Assembly (NCBI GenBank): GCA_040400085.1
Contig: JBBAQX010000016.1
Span: 1-64,000 of the forward strand
Source: HNR sp040400085
GTDB taxonomy: Bacteria; Actinomycetota; Actinomycetes; Actinomycetales; Microbacteriaceae
Reading direction: 5' to 3'
DNA length: 64,000 bases
A model generated the notes under the pieces. The model was not told the origin of the DNA. It saw only the letters and a list, made by a program, of their open reading frames with translations, and ran no database searches. The first letter of the stretch is position 1, and each line of letters opens with the position of its first letter. Made by a program: the position numbers and the translations under genes. This document shows, piece after piece, positions 7,998 to 15,528 of this stretch.

Positions 7998-8477
7998 CTA
8001 CGCGTCAGCCGCGACCTCGAACACGAACTCGACCTCCACGGGCGCGTTGAGCGGCAGCGCCGTGACGCCGACGGCCGATCGCGAGTGGATGCCCGCATCA
8101 CCAAAGATCTCGCCCAGCGCGATCGACGCCCCGTTGATCACGCCCGGCTGGCCATAGAACTCGGGGTCGGAGGCGACGAAGCCCACGACCTTGACCACGC
8201 GCACGATCTTGTCGAGGTCGCTAAGGATACTTCCCGCGGCTGCAATTCCATTCAGCGCGCAGATCTTGGCGTAGGCCTGGGCGTCTTCTGGGCTGACCAG
8301 TCCTGCGCCCTCTCCGACCTTGCCTGCAGCGGGAAGAGCACCGTCAACGAAAGGCAGTTGACCCGAGGTGTAGACGTAGTTTCCGGTGCGTACCGCGGGT
8401 ACGTAAGCCGCGACGGGGGCCGCGACGGGGGGAAGGCTCAAGCCCAGCTCGGCGAGGCGCTGCTCGATGGCGCTCAT
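7998..8477 (-). CDS. ridA: RidA family enamine/imine deaminase
   Basis: 159 residues from ATG 8477. RidA (YjgF/YER057c/UK114) proteins hydrolyse reactive enamines such as 2-aminoacrylate made by PLP enzymes. Visible features: YVYTSGQLPFVDG near the N-terminus, KICALNGIAAAGSIL in the middle, RVVKVVGFVASDPEF, and the closing SAVGVTALPLNAPVEVEFVFEV. The catalytic Arg typical of active RidA (R-x-x-x in the C-terminal strand) is not obvious, so this may be a member of the wider YjgF family rather than a proven deaminase. ATGA overlap with the upstream DUF4177 gene shows translational coupling. The same pair beside a PASTA-type PBP occurs in mycobacteria. Confidence 0.85.
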   Translation of the reverse strand: MSAIEQRLAELGLSLPPVAAPVAAYVPAVRTGNYVYTSGQLPFVDGALPAAGKVGEGAGLVSPEDAQAYAKICALNGIAAAGSILSDLDKIVRVVKVVGFVASDPEFYGQPGVINGASIALGEIFGDAGIHSRSAVGVTALPLNAPVEVEFVFEVAADA

Positions 8478-8665
8478 GCCTGCACCGCCTGACGCTTCAT
8501 GTATGCCACGTTGCCACCGGCTGGGCCGGCAACGACCTGCACGAGTTCCCAACCTTGCGAACCCCAATTATTCAAAATCTGTGCCTCGCTGTGCAGCAGA
8601 AGCGGGGTCACAAAGTACTCCCAGATCGGCGGTTTTATCTGGCTGTGACCGGCAGTTTCAGTCAT
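8474..8665 (-). CDS. DUF4177 small protein
   Basis: 63 residues. The pattern WEYFVTPLLLHSEAQILNNW followed by GWELVQVV and a final YMKR is that of DUF4177, a small alpha/beta domain of unknown function. A GAGGAG ribosome binding site lies nine bases before ATG 8665. Its stop overlaps the ridA start (ATGA). The divergent PBP gene starts about 90 bases upstream; the whiB-type regulator often found between these genes in other actinobacteria is absent. Confidence 0.8.
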   Translation of the reverse strand: MTETAGHSQIKPPIWEYFVTPLLLHSEAQILNNWGSQGWELVQVVAGPAGGNVAYMKRQAVQA

Positions 8666-8751
8666 ATTTTCTGCTCCTCGGAGGTAGTGGCACGCAGTGT
8701 CGCATGCCGGTAATAGGCGGTTTTTCAGATTTGTCGCCTATCTTTGATTCT

Positions 8752-11346
8752 ATGACTGCTTCCCGCTCCTCATCTCAGCGCGCCAAAAACGGCGGATCCT
8801 CCACCGCTAAATCCCGCACCTTCAGCGGCGCGATCGCCGGCGTTCTCGGCTTCGTGGCTATGAGCGCCGTAGCCGGCGTGTTGGTCACCGCATCCGTTGT
8901 ACCCGTCGTTGCGCTCGGTAGCAGCGGGGCTGACACAGCAATCTCGATCTTCGACAACCTGCCAGACAATATGCGCTTTGGCGAGCTGGCCCAGGCATCT
9001 ACCCTGTACGCCAAAGAGGGTGATGGCTATACGGCGTTCGCAACCTTCTTCGATCAGGACCGGATCGAGGTCGGCTCGGACGCGATATCTCCCTTCGCCA
9101 AGGATGCGGCTGTGGCGGTAGAGGACCCCCGTTTTCTCGAGCACGGTGGGGTCGATATGATCTCGATGTCCCGCGCAATAATAACGAACACCCTCGGCAT
9201 CGGCAACAAGAGTGGTGCCTCCACCATCAGCATGCAGGTGGTCAAGAACATCCTGGTGCAGCGGGCAGAATCAAAGATTAACAAGGAAGAACGCGACGCT
9301 GCCTATGCGGATGCGACCCGCGAGGATGCGGATCGCAAGCTCAAGGAAATGAAGCTGGCAATCGGTCTCGAGAAGACCTACACCAAAGACGAGATCCTGC
9401 AGCAATACCTGAACATCGCCCTCTTCGGACGCCGGGTGTACGGCATCGAGGCCGCTTCCCAGTACTACTTCGGAATCAGCGCAAAAGACCTCTCGCTGTC
9501 GCAGGCTGCAAGCCTGGTGGGAACCGTCAATAACCCGGAGCGGTTCCGAATCGACAAGCCCGAGAATATCCCGGCCAATACGGAACGCCGAGATAACGTT
9601 CTAGCAGCGATGCTGAAAAACGAAAAAATTACTCAAGAGCAATACGATGCTGCGGTTGCAGAGGTCGTTACACCGAGTATCACCCCACGGCAGAGCGGTT
9701 GTATGACTGCCAGCGGACTTGCGTTCTTCTGCGATTACATTCAACGTGCGATCAAGCAGGATCCAAAGTTCGGTAACGACGAGGATGAGAGATCTTTCAA
9801 TTTTAGTCGAGGTGGCCTGAGCGTCTATACAACCATCGACATGGACATGCAGCGCGCGGCAGAAGCTGCCATGCAGGAAAATGTTGCCCCAAATATTCCC
9901 AACATCGACGTGGGCGCGACCGCAGTCAGTACCGACACTCAGAACGGTAACATCCTTGCGATGACGCAGAACCGGCCCTACGATGCCGAGGGAACAGGCG
10001 ACCCCAACACTACCCAGATTAACTACAACACTGATTATTCTTACGGCGGCTCAAGCGGTTTTCAGGTCGGGTCGACCTTCAAGGCCTTCACCCTGGCCGA
10101 GTGGATCAGGACGGGGCACTCCGTGAGGGAAATCGTCGACACCACTCCGGGCACTGTGAAAGAAAAAGACTTCAAAGCAAATTGCTTGCCCGACGGAGTA
10201 TACGGTTTTGGTACGGCAAAATTTGATAACGCCACGCGCGCCAAGGGCAACAAGACCGTTCTTGAGGCAACCGCGCAATCCATAAATGGTGGTTTCGTGT
10301 CGATGGCCAAAAAAATGGATCTGTGCAACATCGTAGATATGGCTGAGGGACTTGGCGTTCATCGGGCTTCCCCTGATATGACTCCGGATAGTACTAATAA
10401 TGGAAAAACGACGCTGAAGCCTAATATCTCTATCCTCTACGGCGGAACAGAAGAGATCGCCCCCATGACGATGGCACTGGCCTACGGAGCATTCGCCGCA
10501 GACGGAAAAGTTTGCGGGGCAAACGCCATCCAGCGCATCACCGATTCCTCGGGCCAGGACAAGGACTTCACCAAGAGCACCTGCCGCCAGGCGATCGAGC
10601 CCAGAGTAGCCGCTGGCGTCGCCTACGCCCTCGAATACAGCATCACAAACGGTCTCGCGTCCAGCGCCCGCAGCAGCACGGGCATCCATCACCTCGCGAA
10701 GACGGGTACCACGGATAATTACGTCGACAACTGGATCGTCGGGGCCAGCACCAGTGTCTCCACCGCCGTCTGGGTAGGTAACGTCAACGGCAAGGTCGAT
10801 ACCCGCTACATCCCTGGGCTCGAAACGTCCAAGAACCGCATCTGGCCTGCCATCATGAACGTCGCGGACGCGAAGTACCCGGGCACGGCCTTCCCTGCCC
10901 CCGACAAACCGTCCAACACGACCCCGACAACCAAGATCCCCGATACCGCGGGCAAGACCTACGAGGAGGCCGTAGCGCTTCTTGAGCCGCTCGGTTTCAC
11001 CGTAACCGACGGCGGCGAGCAAGACTCGAACCAGCCAGCAGGCAAGGTCGCAGGAACGGATCCGGCAGCAGGCACAGATGCTCCGACCGGTGCCCCGGTG
11101 ACCATCTACCGCAGCAACGCGGCGATGATCGCCGTCCCAACCCTCTACGACAGATGGGACCGCAGCGCCCAGGAGCTCAGAAACGCCGGCTTCACGACAG
11201 CCCCCGCCGCGACCTGTCAGGACGGGACAGGAGTCATGCCGAAGAAGGAGAGCGACAGAATACTCGCCGCCTCAACCCCACAGGCCGGCGAGCTCGCGCG
11301 CTCAGACAGCCAGATCACCTTCGTTATCAAGTGCCCGGCACAGTAG
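8752..11346 (+). CDS. Class A penicillin-binding protein with two PASTA domains (PonA2-like)
   Basis: 864 residues from ATG 8752. Ser/Arg/Lys-rich cytoplasmic start, one membrane anchor (about residues 25-60), a glycosyltransferase GT51 domain (VEDPRFLEHGGVDMISMSRA; GASTISMQVVKNIL), then a transpeptidase domain with STFK (SxxK nucleophile), SIN (SxN) and KTGT (KTG), and two C-terminal PASTA domains (from about IPDTAGKTYEEAV and VPTLYDRWDRSAQEL). It polymerises and cross-links peptidoglycan at the outer face of the membrane; PASTA domains bind muropeptide. The frame extends upstream to 8467, but that part lies antisense to DUF4177 and ridA. The stop overlaps the next gene by one base (TAGTG). 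Confidence 0.93.
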   Translation: MTASRSSSQRAKNGGSSTAKSRTFSGAIAGVLGFVAMSAVAGVLVTASVVPVVALGSSGADTAISIFDNLPDNMRFGELAQASTLYAKEGDGYTAFATFFDQDRIEVGSDAISPFAKDAAVAVEDPRFLEHGGVDMISMSRAIITNTLGIGNKSGASTISMQVVKNILVQRAESKINKEERDAAYADATREDADRKLKEMKLAIGLEKTYTKDEILQQYLNIALFGRRVYGIEAASQYYFGISAKDLSLSQAASLVGTVNNPERFRIDKPENIPANTERRDNVLAAMLKNEKITQEQYDAAVAEVVTPSITPRQSGCMTASGLAFFCDYIQRAIKQDPKFGNDEDERSFNFSRGGLSVYTTIDMDMQRAAEAAMQENVAPNIPNIDVGATAVSTDTQNGNILAMTQNRPYDAEGTGDPNTTQINYNTDYSYGGSSGFQVGSTFKAFTLAEWIRTGHSVREIVDTTPGTVKEKDFKANCLPDGVYGFGTAKFDNATRAKGNKTVLEATAQSINGGFVSMAKKMDLCNIVDMAEGLGVHRASPDMTPDSTNNGKTTLKPNISILYGGTEEIAPMTMALAYGAFAADGKVCGANAIQRITDSSGQDKDFTKSTCRQAIEPRVAAGVAYALEYSITNGLASSARSSTGIHHLAKTGTTDNYVDNWIVGASTSVSTAVWVGNVNGKVDTRYIPGLETSKNRIWPAIMNVADAKYPGTAFPAPDKPSNTTPTTKIPDTAGKTYEEAVALLEPLGFTVTDGGEQDSNQPAGKVAGTDPAAGTDAPTGAPVTIYRSNAAMIAVPTLYDRWDRSAQELRNAGFTTAPAATCQDGTGVMPKKESDRILAASTPQAGELARSDSQITFVIKCPAQ

Positions 11347-12302
11347 TGAGCGGAACATCGGGCAAGCGCAGCTCCCCCGTAGCCAATACCCTTCGCGGGG
11401 TAGCGGTAGCGGGGGCAGCCGCGGTTGTCTGGGGAACGGTCATCGAGCGCCAGCTCTTCACCCTGCGAAACGTGACCATGCCGGTGCTGCCGGCAGGACA
11501 CGCGCCGCTGCGCATCCTGCAGATCTCAGACCTGCATATGGCACCCTGGCAGTTCCGCAAGCAACGCTGGGTACGCAGCCTCGCAGCGCTCACACCGGAC
11601 CTCGTCGTCAACACCGGGGACAACCACGGCCACGAACAGGCCCTCTTCGCCCTGAAACATGCCCTAGAACCGTTTAGCGGCACACCGGGCGTGTTCGTGC
11701 ACGGGTCCAACGATTACTACGGCCCCATGCTCAAAAACCCGCTCCGCTATCTGCGCGAGCCGAGCCGAGCATCCACCAAGCCCGCATCGCTTGACACGGA
11801 TGCCCTCACCACCTTCTTCGAAGACGACCTCGGTTGGACCTCCCTCAACAACTCCGCCACCCACCTCAGCCTCAGGGGCAGCGAGCTGGAGCTCTTCGGT
11901 TTGAACGACCCCCACATCGGCTACGATAGGCCGCAAGAGATGCTCTCGGTGCTTGACGCGCTCCGCGAGAGCTCCACAGCATCCCCGACCCGCATTGGCG
12001 TGGTGCACGCGCCCTACCGGGATGCGCTCGATACGCTTGTGGATGCTGGCGCCACGGCACTCATCGCCGGCCACACTCACGGCGGGCAGGTCTGCCTTCC
12101 GGGGTACGGAGCGTTCACCACGAATTGCGACCTTCCCCGCAAACAGGTCAAAGGCTTATCCACCTGGCAGCATAAGAAGCGGGCAGCGTTCCTCAACGTA
12201 AGCGCAGGCCTCGGAAACTCGATCTACGCGCCCGTGCGCTTCGCGTGCAGGCCGGAAGCAACGCTTATCACGCTGCTCCCATCGTCCACCTCGACTGCGT
12301 AA
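11346..12302 (+). CDS. Membrane-associated metallophosphoesterase
   Basis: 318 residues starting at a GTG that overlaps the PBP stop, so the two genes are translationally coupled. After an N-terminal hydrophobic segment (VAVAGAAAVVWGTVI) comes a calcineurin-type phosphoesterase domain: ISDLHM (DxH), NTGDNHG (GD), GSND (variant of GNHD/E) and GHTHGGQVCLP. These ligate two metal ions. YkuE-like family members act on phospholipid or nucleotide headgroups; the substrate here is unknown. A metallophosphoesterase directly after ponA2 is also the arrangement in mycobacteria, suggesting an envelope-linked role. The Asn-His of the third motif is replaced by Ser-Asn. Confidence 0.88.
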   Translation: MSGTSGKRSSPVANTLRGVAVAGAAAVVWGTVIERQLFTLRNVTMPVLPAGHAPLRILQISDLHMAPWQFRKQRWVRSLAALTPDLVVNTGDNHGHEQALFALKHALEPFSGTPGVFVHGSNDYYGPMLKNPLRYLREPSRASTKPASLDTDALTTFFEDDLGWTSLNNSATHLSLRGSELELFGLNDPHIGYDRPQEMLSVLDALRESSTASPTRIGVVHAPYRDALDTLVDAGATALIAGHTHGGQVCLPGYGAFTTNCDLPRKQVKGLSTWQHKKRAAFLNVSAGLGNSIYAPVRFACRPEATLITLLPSSTSTA

Positions 12303-12335
12303 TCGTTAGCCGATAACGCGGCCAAAGCCGCTCCC

Positions 12336-13415
12336 TTAGCGCGAGTTCATCTCCGCCACGATCTCGGCGATCTGCACGGCGTTGAGCGCGGCGCCCTTAC
12401 GCAGGTTATCGTTCGAGACGAACAGCGATAAGCCGTTGCCGTCAGCCGAAGACTGATCCTCACGGATACGACCGACATAGGTCGGGTCCGTTCCTGCTGC
12501 CTCAAGCGGAGTGGGAACATCGCTCAGCTTCACCCCGGGAGCCGTCGACAGGATCTCCGTGGCACGCTCGACGGTCAGCGGCTTCTCAAACTCCGCATTG
12601 ATCGACAACGAATGCCCGGTAAATACCGGAACGCGAACGCAGGTACCGGATACTCGCAGATCGGGGATCTCGAGGATGCGACGGGTCTCGTTGCGAAGTT
12701 TCTTTTCCTCGTCGGTCTCGCCGAGCCCATCATCCACAATCGAACCGGCAAGTGGCACAACGTCAAACGCAATGGGCTTCACGTATTTCTGTGGCTCCGG
12801 GAAATCGACGGCAGAACCGTCGCGTACCAACCGGGTCAGGTCCCCCTGCTCCACGGCCGCGTACACCTGGCTCGCGAGTTCCTCGGCCCCGGCAAGTCCC
12901 GAACCCGACACGGCCTGGAACGTGGTCACGATGAGACGCACCAGATCGGCCTCAGCGTGCAGAACCTTGAGCACGGGCATGGCCGCCATCGTGGTGCAAT
13001 TCGGGTTCGCGATGATGCCCTTAGCGGCCTCTTCAATCGCATGGGGGTTCACCTCGCTGACCACGAGAGGAACTTCCGGATCCATACGCCAGGCGCTCGA
13101 ATTATCGATGACGGTCGCACCAGCATCCGCAAATCGAGGGGCATGTTCACGCGAACCGGTCGCACCAGCCGAGAACAACGCGATCTGAATGCCTGAGGGA
13201 TCCGCCGTGGCCACGTCTTCGACGACGATATCTTCGCCGCGGAACGTCAGGGTCTTACCCGCGGAACGAGCGGAAGAAAATAGACGGATGCTCGCAACCG
13301 GGAAATCCCGCTGCTCCAGCATCTCGAGCATCACCCCGCCCACCTGGCCGGTTGCTCCCACAATTGCGATGTGCTGCGGTTCGACTGCCTGAGATGATGC
13401 GTGCGATGTTGACAT
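12336..13415 (-). CDS. asd: Aspartate-semialdehyde dehydrogenase
   Basis: 359 residues. Reduces aspartyl phosphate to aspartate semialdehyde with NADPH, the second step towards lysine, diaminopimelate, threonine and methionine. It has the N-terminal NADP-binding loop AIVGATGQVGGVML, the catalytic Cys in ANPNCTTMAAMPVL, and the C-terminal FVSNDNLRKGAALNAVQIAE block. A longer frame begins at 13514, but ATG 13415 has a GAGGAAT ribosome binding site and gives the normal length. It follows lysC by 52 bases on the same strand, forming the usual actinobacterial lysC-asd operon. Confidence 0.96.
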   Translation of the reverse strand: MSTSHASSQAVEPQHIAIVGATGQVGGVMLEMLEQRDFPVASIRLFSSARSAGKTLTFRGEDIVVEDVATADPSGIQIALFSAGATGSREHAPRFADAGATVIDNSSAWRMDPEVPLVVSEVNPHAIEEAAKGIIANPNCTTMAAMPVLKVLHAEADLVRLIVTTFQAVSGSGLAGAEELASQVYAAVEQGDLTRLVRDGSAVDFPEPQKYVKPIAFDVVPLAGSIVDDGLGETDEEKKLRNETRRILEIPDLRVSGTCVRVPVFTGHSLSINAEFEKPLTVERATEILSTAPGVKLSDVPTPLEAAGTDPTYVGRIREDQSSADGNGLSLFVSNDNLRKGAALNAVQIAEIVAEMNSR

Positions 13416-13467
13416 GATTCCTCGAGTATCTTCTGGAGTGAACGGGAAATTAAAGAGATGGAAAGGT

Positions 13468-14745
13468 TTAGCGCCCGGTGCCGGCGTGGACGACTGCCAC
13501 GTCATCGGAGTCAAGGCCGAACGCGGTGTGGAGAACCCGTGCTGCCTCAGCGAGACTATCGGCGCGGGTCACAACCGAGATACGAATCTCACTCGTGGAG
13601 ATCATCTCGATGTTGATGCCGGCCTCGAAGAGCGCGCGGAACAGCTTTGCAGAGACACCGGCGTTGGTCCGCATTCCAGCGCCGACCACGGCCAACTTAC
13701 CGATCTGGTCGTCGTATTGCAGGCTGAGGAACGCGACGCCCTCTCGCTCTGCCTCGAGCGCCTCGATAACCCGCGGGCCATCGCCGCTCGGCAGGGTGAA
13801 GGAAATATCGGTCCGACCTGTTGCGGCTTCCGACACGTTCTGCACGATCATGTCGATGTTCGCGTTGGTCTTCGCGACGATCTCAAAGATTTCCGCCGCC
13901 TTACCGGGGATGTCCGGAACTCCAACAACAGTGACCTTGGCCTCGCCGGCATCGGTCGCAATACCGGTGATAATTGGTTCTTCCACACTGACTCCGTTCG
14001 GAACGCCGTCTTCTGGGTTATAGACGATTGTGCCCTCGTTGTTGTTGAACGAGGAGCGTACATGCAGTTTTACCCCGTGACGGCGGGCATACTCAACTGC
14101 TCTGATGTACAAAACTTTGGCGCCGGATGCCGCGAGCTCAAGCATCTCTTCGCTCGTAATGAAGTCGATCTTCTTCGCATTTGGCACGATGCGAGGATCA
14201 GAGGTGAAAATACCATCGACGTCAGTGTAGATCTCGCACACGTCAGCGTTGAGGGCTGCGGCTAGAGCTACAGCGGTGGTATCTGATCCCCCGCGTCCGA
14301 GCGTTGTGATGTCACCGGTTCTGCGGTTGAATCCTTGGAAGCCGGCGACGATCGCAATTGCTCCCTGGTCCAGAGCGGCGCGCACCCTTTTGGGGGTAAC
14401 GTCTACGATCCTGGCAGCGCCGTGCGTAGCATCCGTTATCATTCCGGCCTGGCTACCAGTGAATGACAGGGCCTCATGGCCCATCCCCTTGATAGCCATG
14501 GCAAGAAGTGCCATAGAGATTCGTTCGCCTGCGGTAAGAAGCATGTCCAACTCGCGCGGGGCCGGGATCGGCGAAACTGCGTGAGCCAGGTCGAGAAGGT
14601 CGTCGGTGCTATCGCCCATGGCAGATACGGCGACGACAACGTCGTTGCCCTGGCGGCGCGCGTCTACAATGCGCTTCGCCACGCGCTTGATGCTCTCGGC
14701 ATCGGCTACCGATGACCCGCCGAACTTCTGCACGATTAAAGCCAT
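13468..14745 (-). CDS. lysC: Aspartate kinase (alpha, with internal beta start)
   Basis: 425 residues. Phosphorylates aspartate. The kinase domain starts VQKFGGSSVADAESIKRVA and contains GRGGSDTTAVALAAAL and the YTDVDGIFTSDPR block; two ACT regulatory domains follow (TKVTVVGVPDIPGKAAEIF-like and KLAVVGAGMRTNAGVSAKLF). As in Corynebacterium, there is an internal start in the same frame: GTG at 13986, preceded by GGAG, followed by EEPIITGIATD, which would make a 172-residue beta subunit of only the ACT domains. Such alpha2beta2 enzymes are feedback-inhibited by lysine plus threonine. Operon with asd downstream. Confidence 0.95.
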   Translation of the reverse strand: MALIVQKFGGSSVADAESIKRVAKRIVDARRQGNDVVVAVSAMGDSTDDLLDLAHAVSPIPAPRELDMLLTAGERISMALLAMAIKGMGHEALSFTGSQAGMITDATHGAARIVDVTPKRVRAALDQGAIAIVAGFQGFNRRTGDITTLGRGGSDTTAVALAAALNADVCEIYTDVDGIFTSDPRIVPNAKKIDFITSEEMLELAASGAKVLYIRAVEYARRHGVKLHVRSSFNNNEGTIVYNPEDGVPNGVSVEEPIITGIATDAGEAKVTVVGVPDIPGKAAEIFEIVAKTNANIDMIVQNVSEAATGRTDISFTLPSGDGPRVIEALEAEREGVAFLSLQYDDQIGKLAVVGAGMRTNAGVSAKLFRALFEAGINIEMISTSEIRISVVTRADSLAEAARVLHTAFGLDSDDVAVVHAGTGR

Positions 14746-14923
14746 TGTGACCTACGTTCTCTTTCTTTCGCCTCGAAACATACGATTTTAGACCCAAATC
14801 CCAATCTTACGACACAAAAAGTGCGTGAACCTGCATATGACGTTGAGTAGTTGCGTGAGCCTCCGAGCCTCGGCTCTATGCCGGACTCGGGTGGGCGGGG
14901 GCGCGGGGGCGCGGCGCGCGGCG

Positions 14924-15520
14924 TTATTTGACGGTGAGGCGGCCCTCGAAAGCGCGGCCAAGCGTAACCTCGTCTGCGAACTCTAGATCGCCGCCGACGG
15001 GCAAGCCCGAGGCCAGGCGAGACACCGGAATTTCAAGGGTCTTCAGGAGGCGGGACAGGTAGGTCGCTGTGGCTTCGCCTTCGAGATTGGGATCCGTTGC
15101 GAGAATAACCTCGGCCACATCGGTGTCAGCTAACCTGCGCATGAGCGAAGTGATGTTAAGGTTGTCCGGCCCGATGCCATCGATGGGGCTGATTGCTCCA
15201 CCCAGCACATGGTAGAGCCCTCGGAACTGCAAGGTCCGCTCGATAGCGACCACATCTTTCGGCTCCTCCACCACACAGATCAGAGACGAATCACGCCTCG
15301 GATCCCTACAAATCGAGCACAGGTCTTGCTCCGAAACATTGCCGCATTGGACGCAGAACCGGACACGTTCGCGCACGGTGGACAGCAGCTCCGCCAGCCG
15401 AGCGACATCCGCGCTCTGCGATTGGACGATGTGAAAGGTAATCCTCTGCGCAGACTTGGGACCGATGCCGGGCAGCCGACCAAACTCGTCGATGAGGTCC
15501 TGGATAATTCCCTCGTACAT
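14924..15520 (-). CDS. recR: Recombination mediator RecR
   Basis: 198 residues, full length. RecR works with RecF and RecO to load RecA onto gapped DNA. It shows the N-terminal helix-hairpin-helix (LPGIGPKSAQRITFHI), the four-Cys zinc finger (CVQCGNVSEQDLCSICRD), and the Toprim domain (ICVVEEPKDVVAIERT, LATDPNLEGEATATYL). It starts eight bases after dnaX ends, in the same direction. In most bacteria ybaB/ebfC sits between dnaX and recR; it is missing here. Immediately downstream (14.85-14.92 kb) is a very GC-rich run of GGGGGCGC type with no gene. Confidence 0.96.
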   Translation of the reverse strand: MYEGIIQDLIDEFGRLPGIGPKSAQRITFHIVQSQSADVARLAELLSTVRERVRFCVQCGNVSEQDLCSICRDPRRDSSLICVVEEPKDVVAIERTLQFRGLYHVLGGAISPIDGIGPDNLNITSLMRRLADTDVAEVILATDPNLEGEATATYLSRLLKTLEIPVSRLASGLPVGGDLEFADEVTLGRAFEGRLTVK

Positions 15521-15528
15521 GATTTACC

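Noticed and set aside
8467..8751. Extended PBP N-terminus from ATG 8467
   Set aside because: It would run antisense through DUF4177 and ridA, and the leader has no membrane or family features before residue 96.
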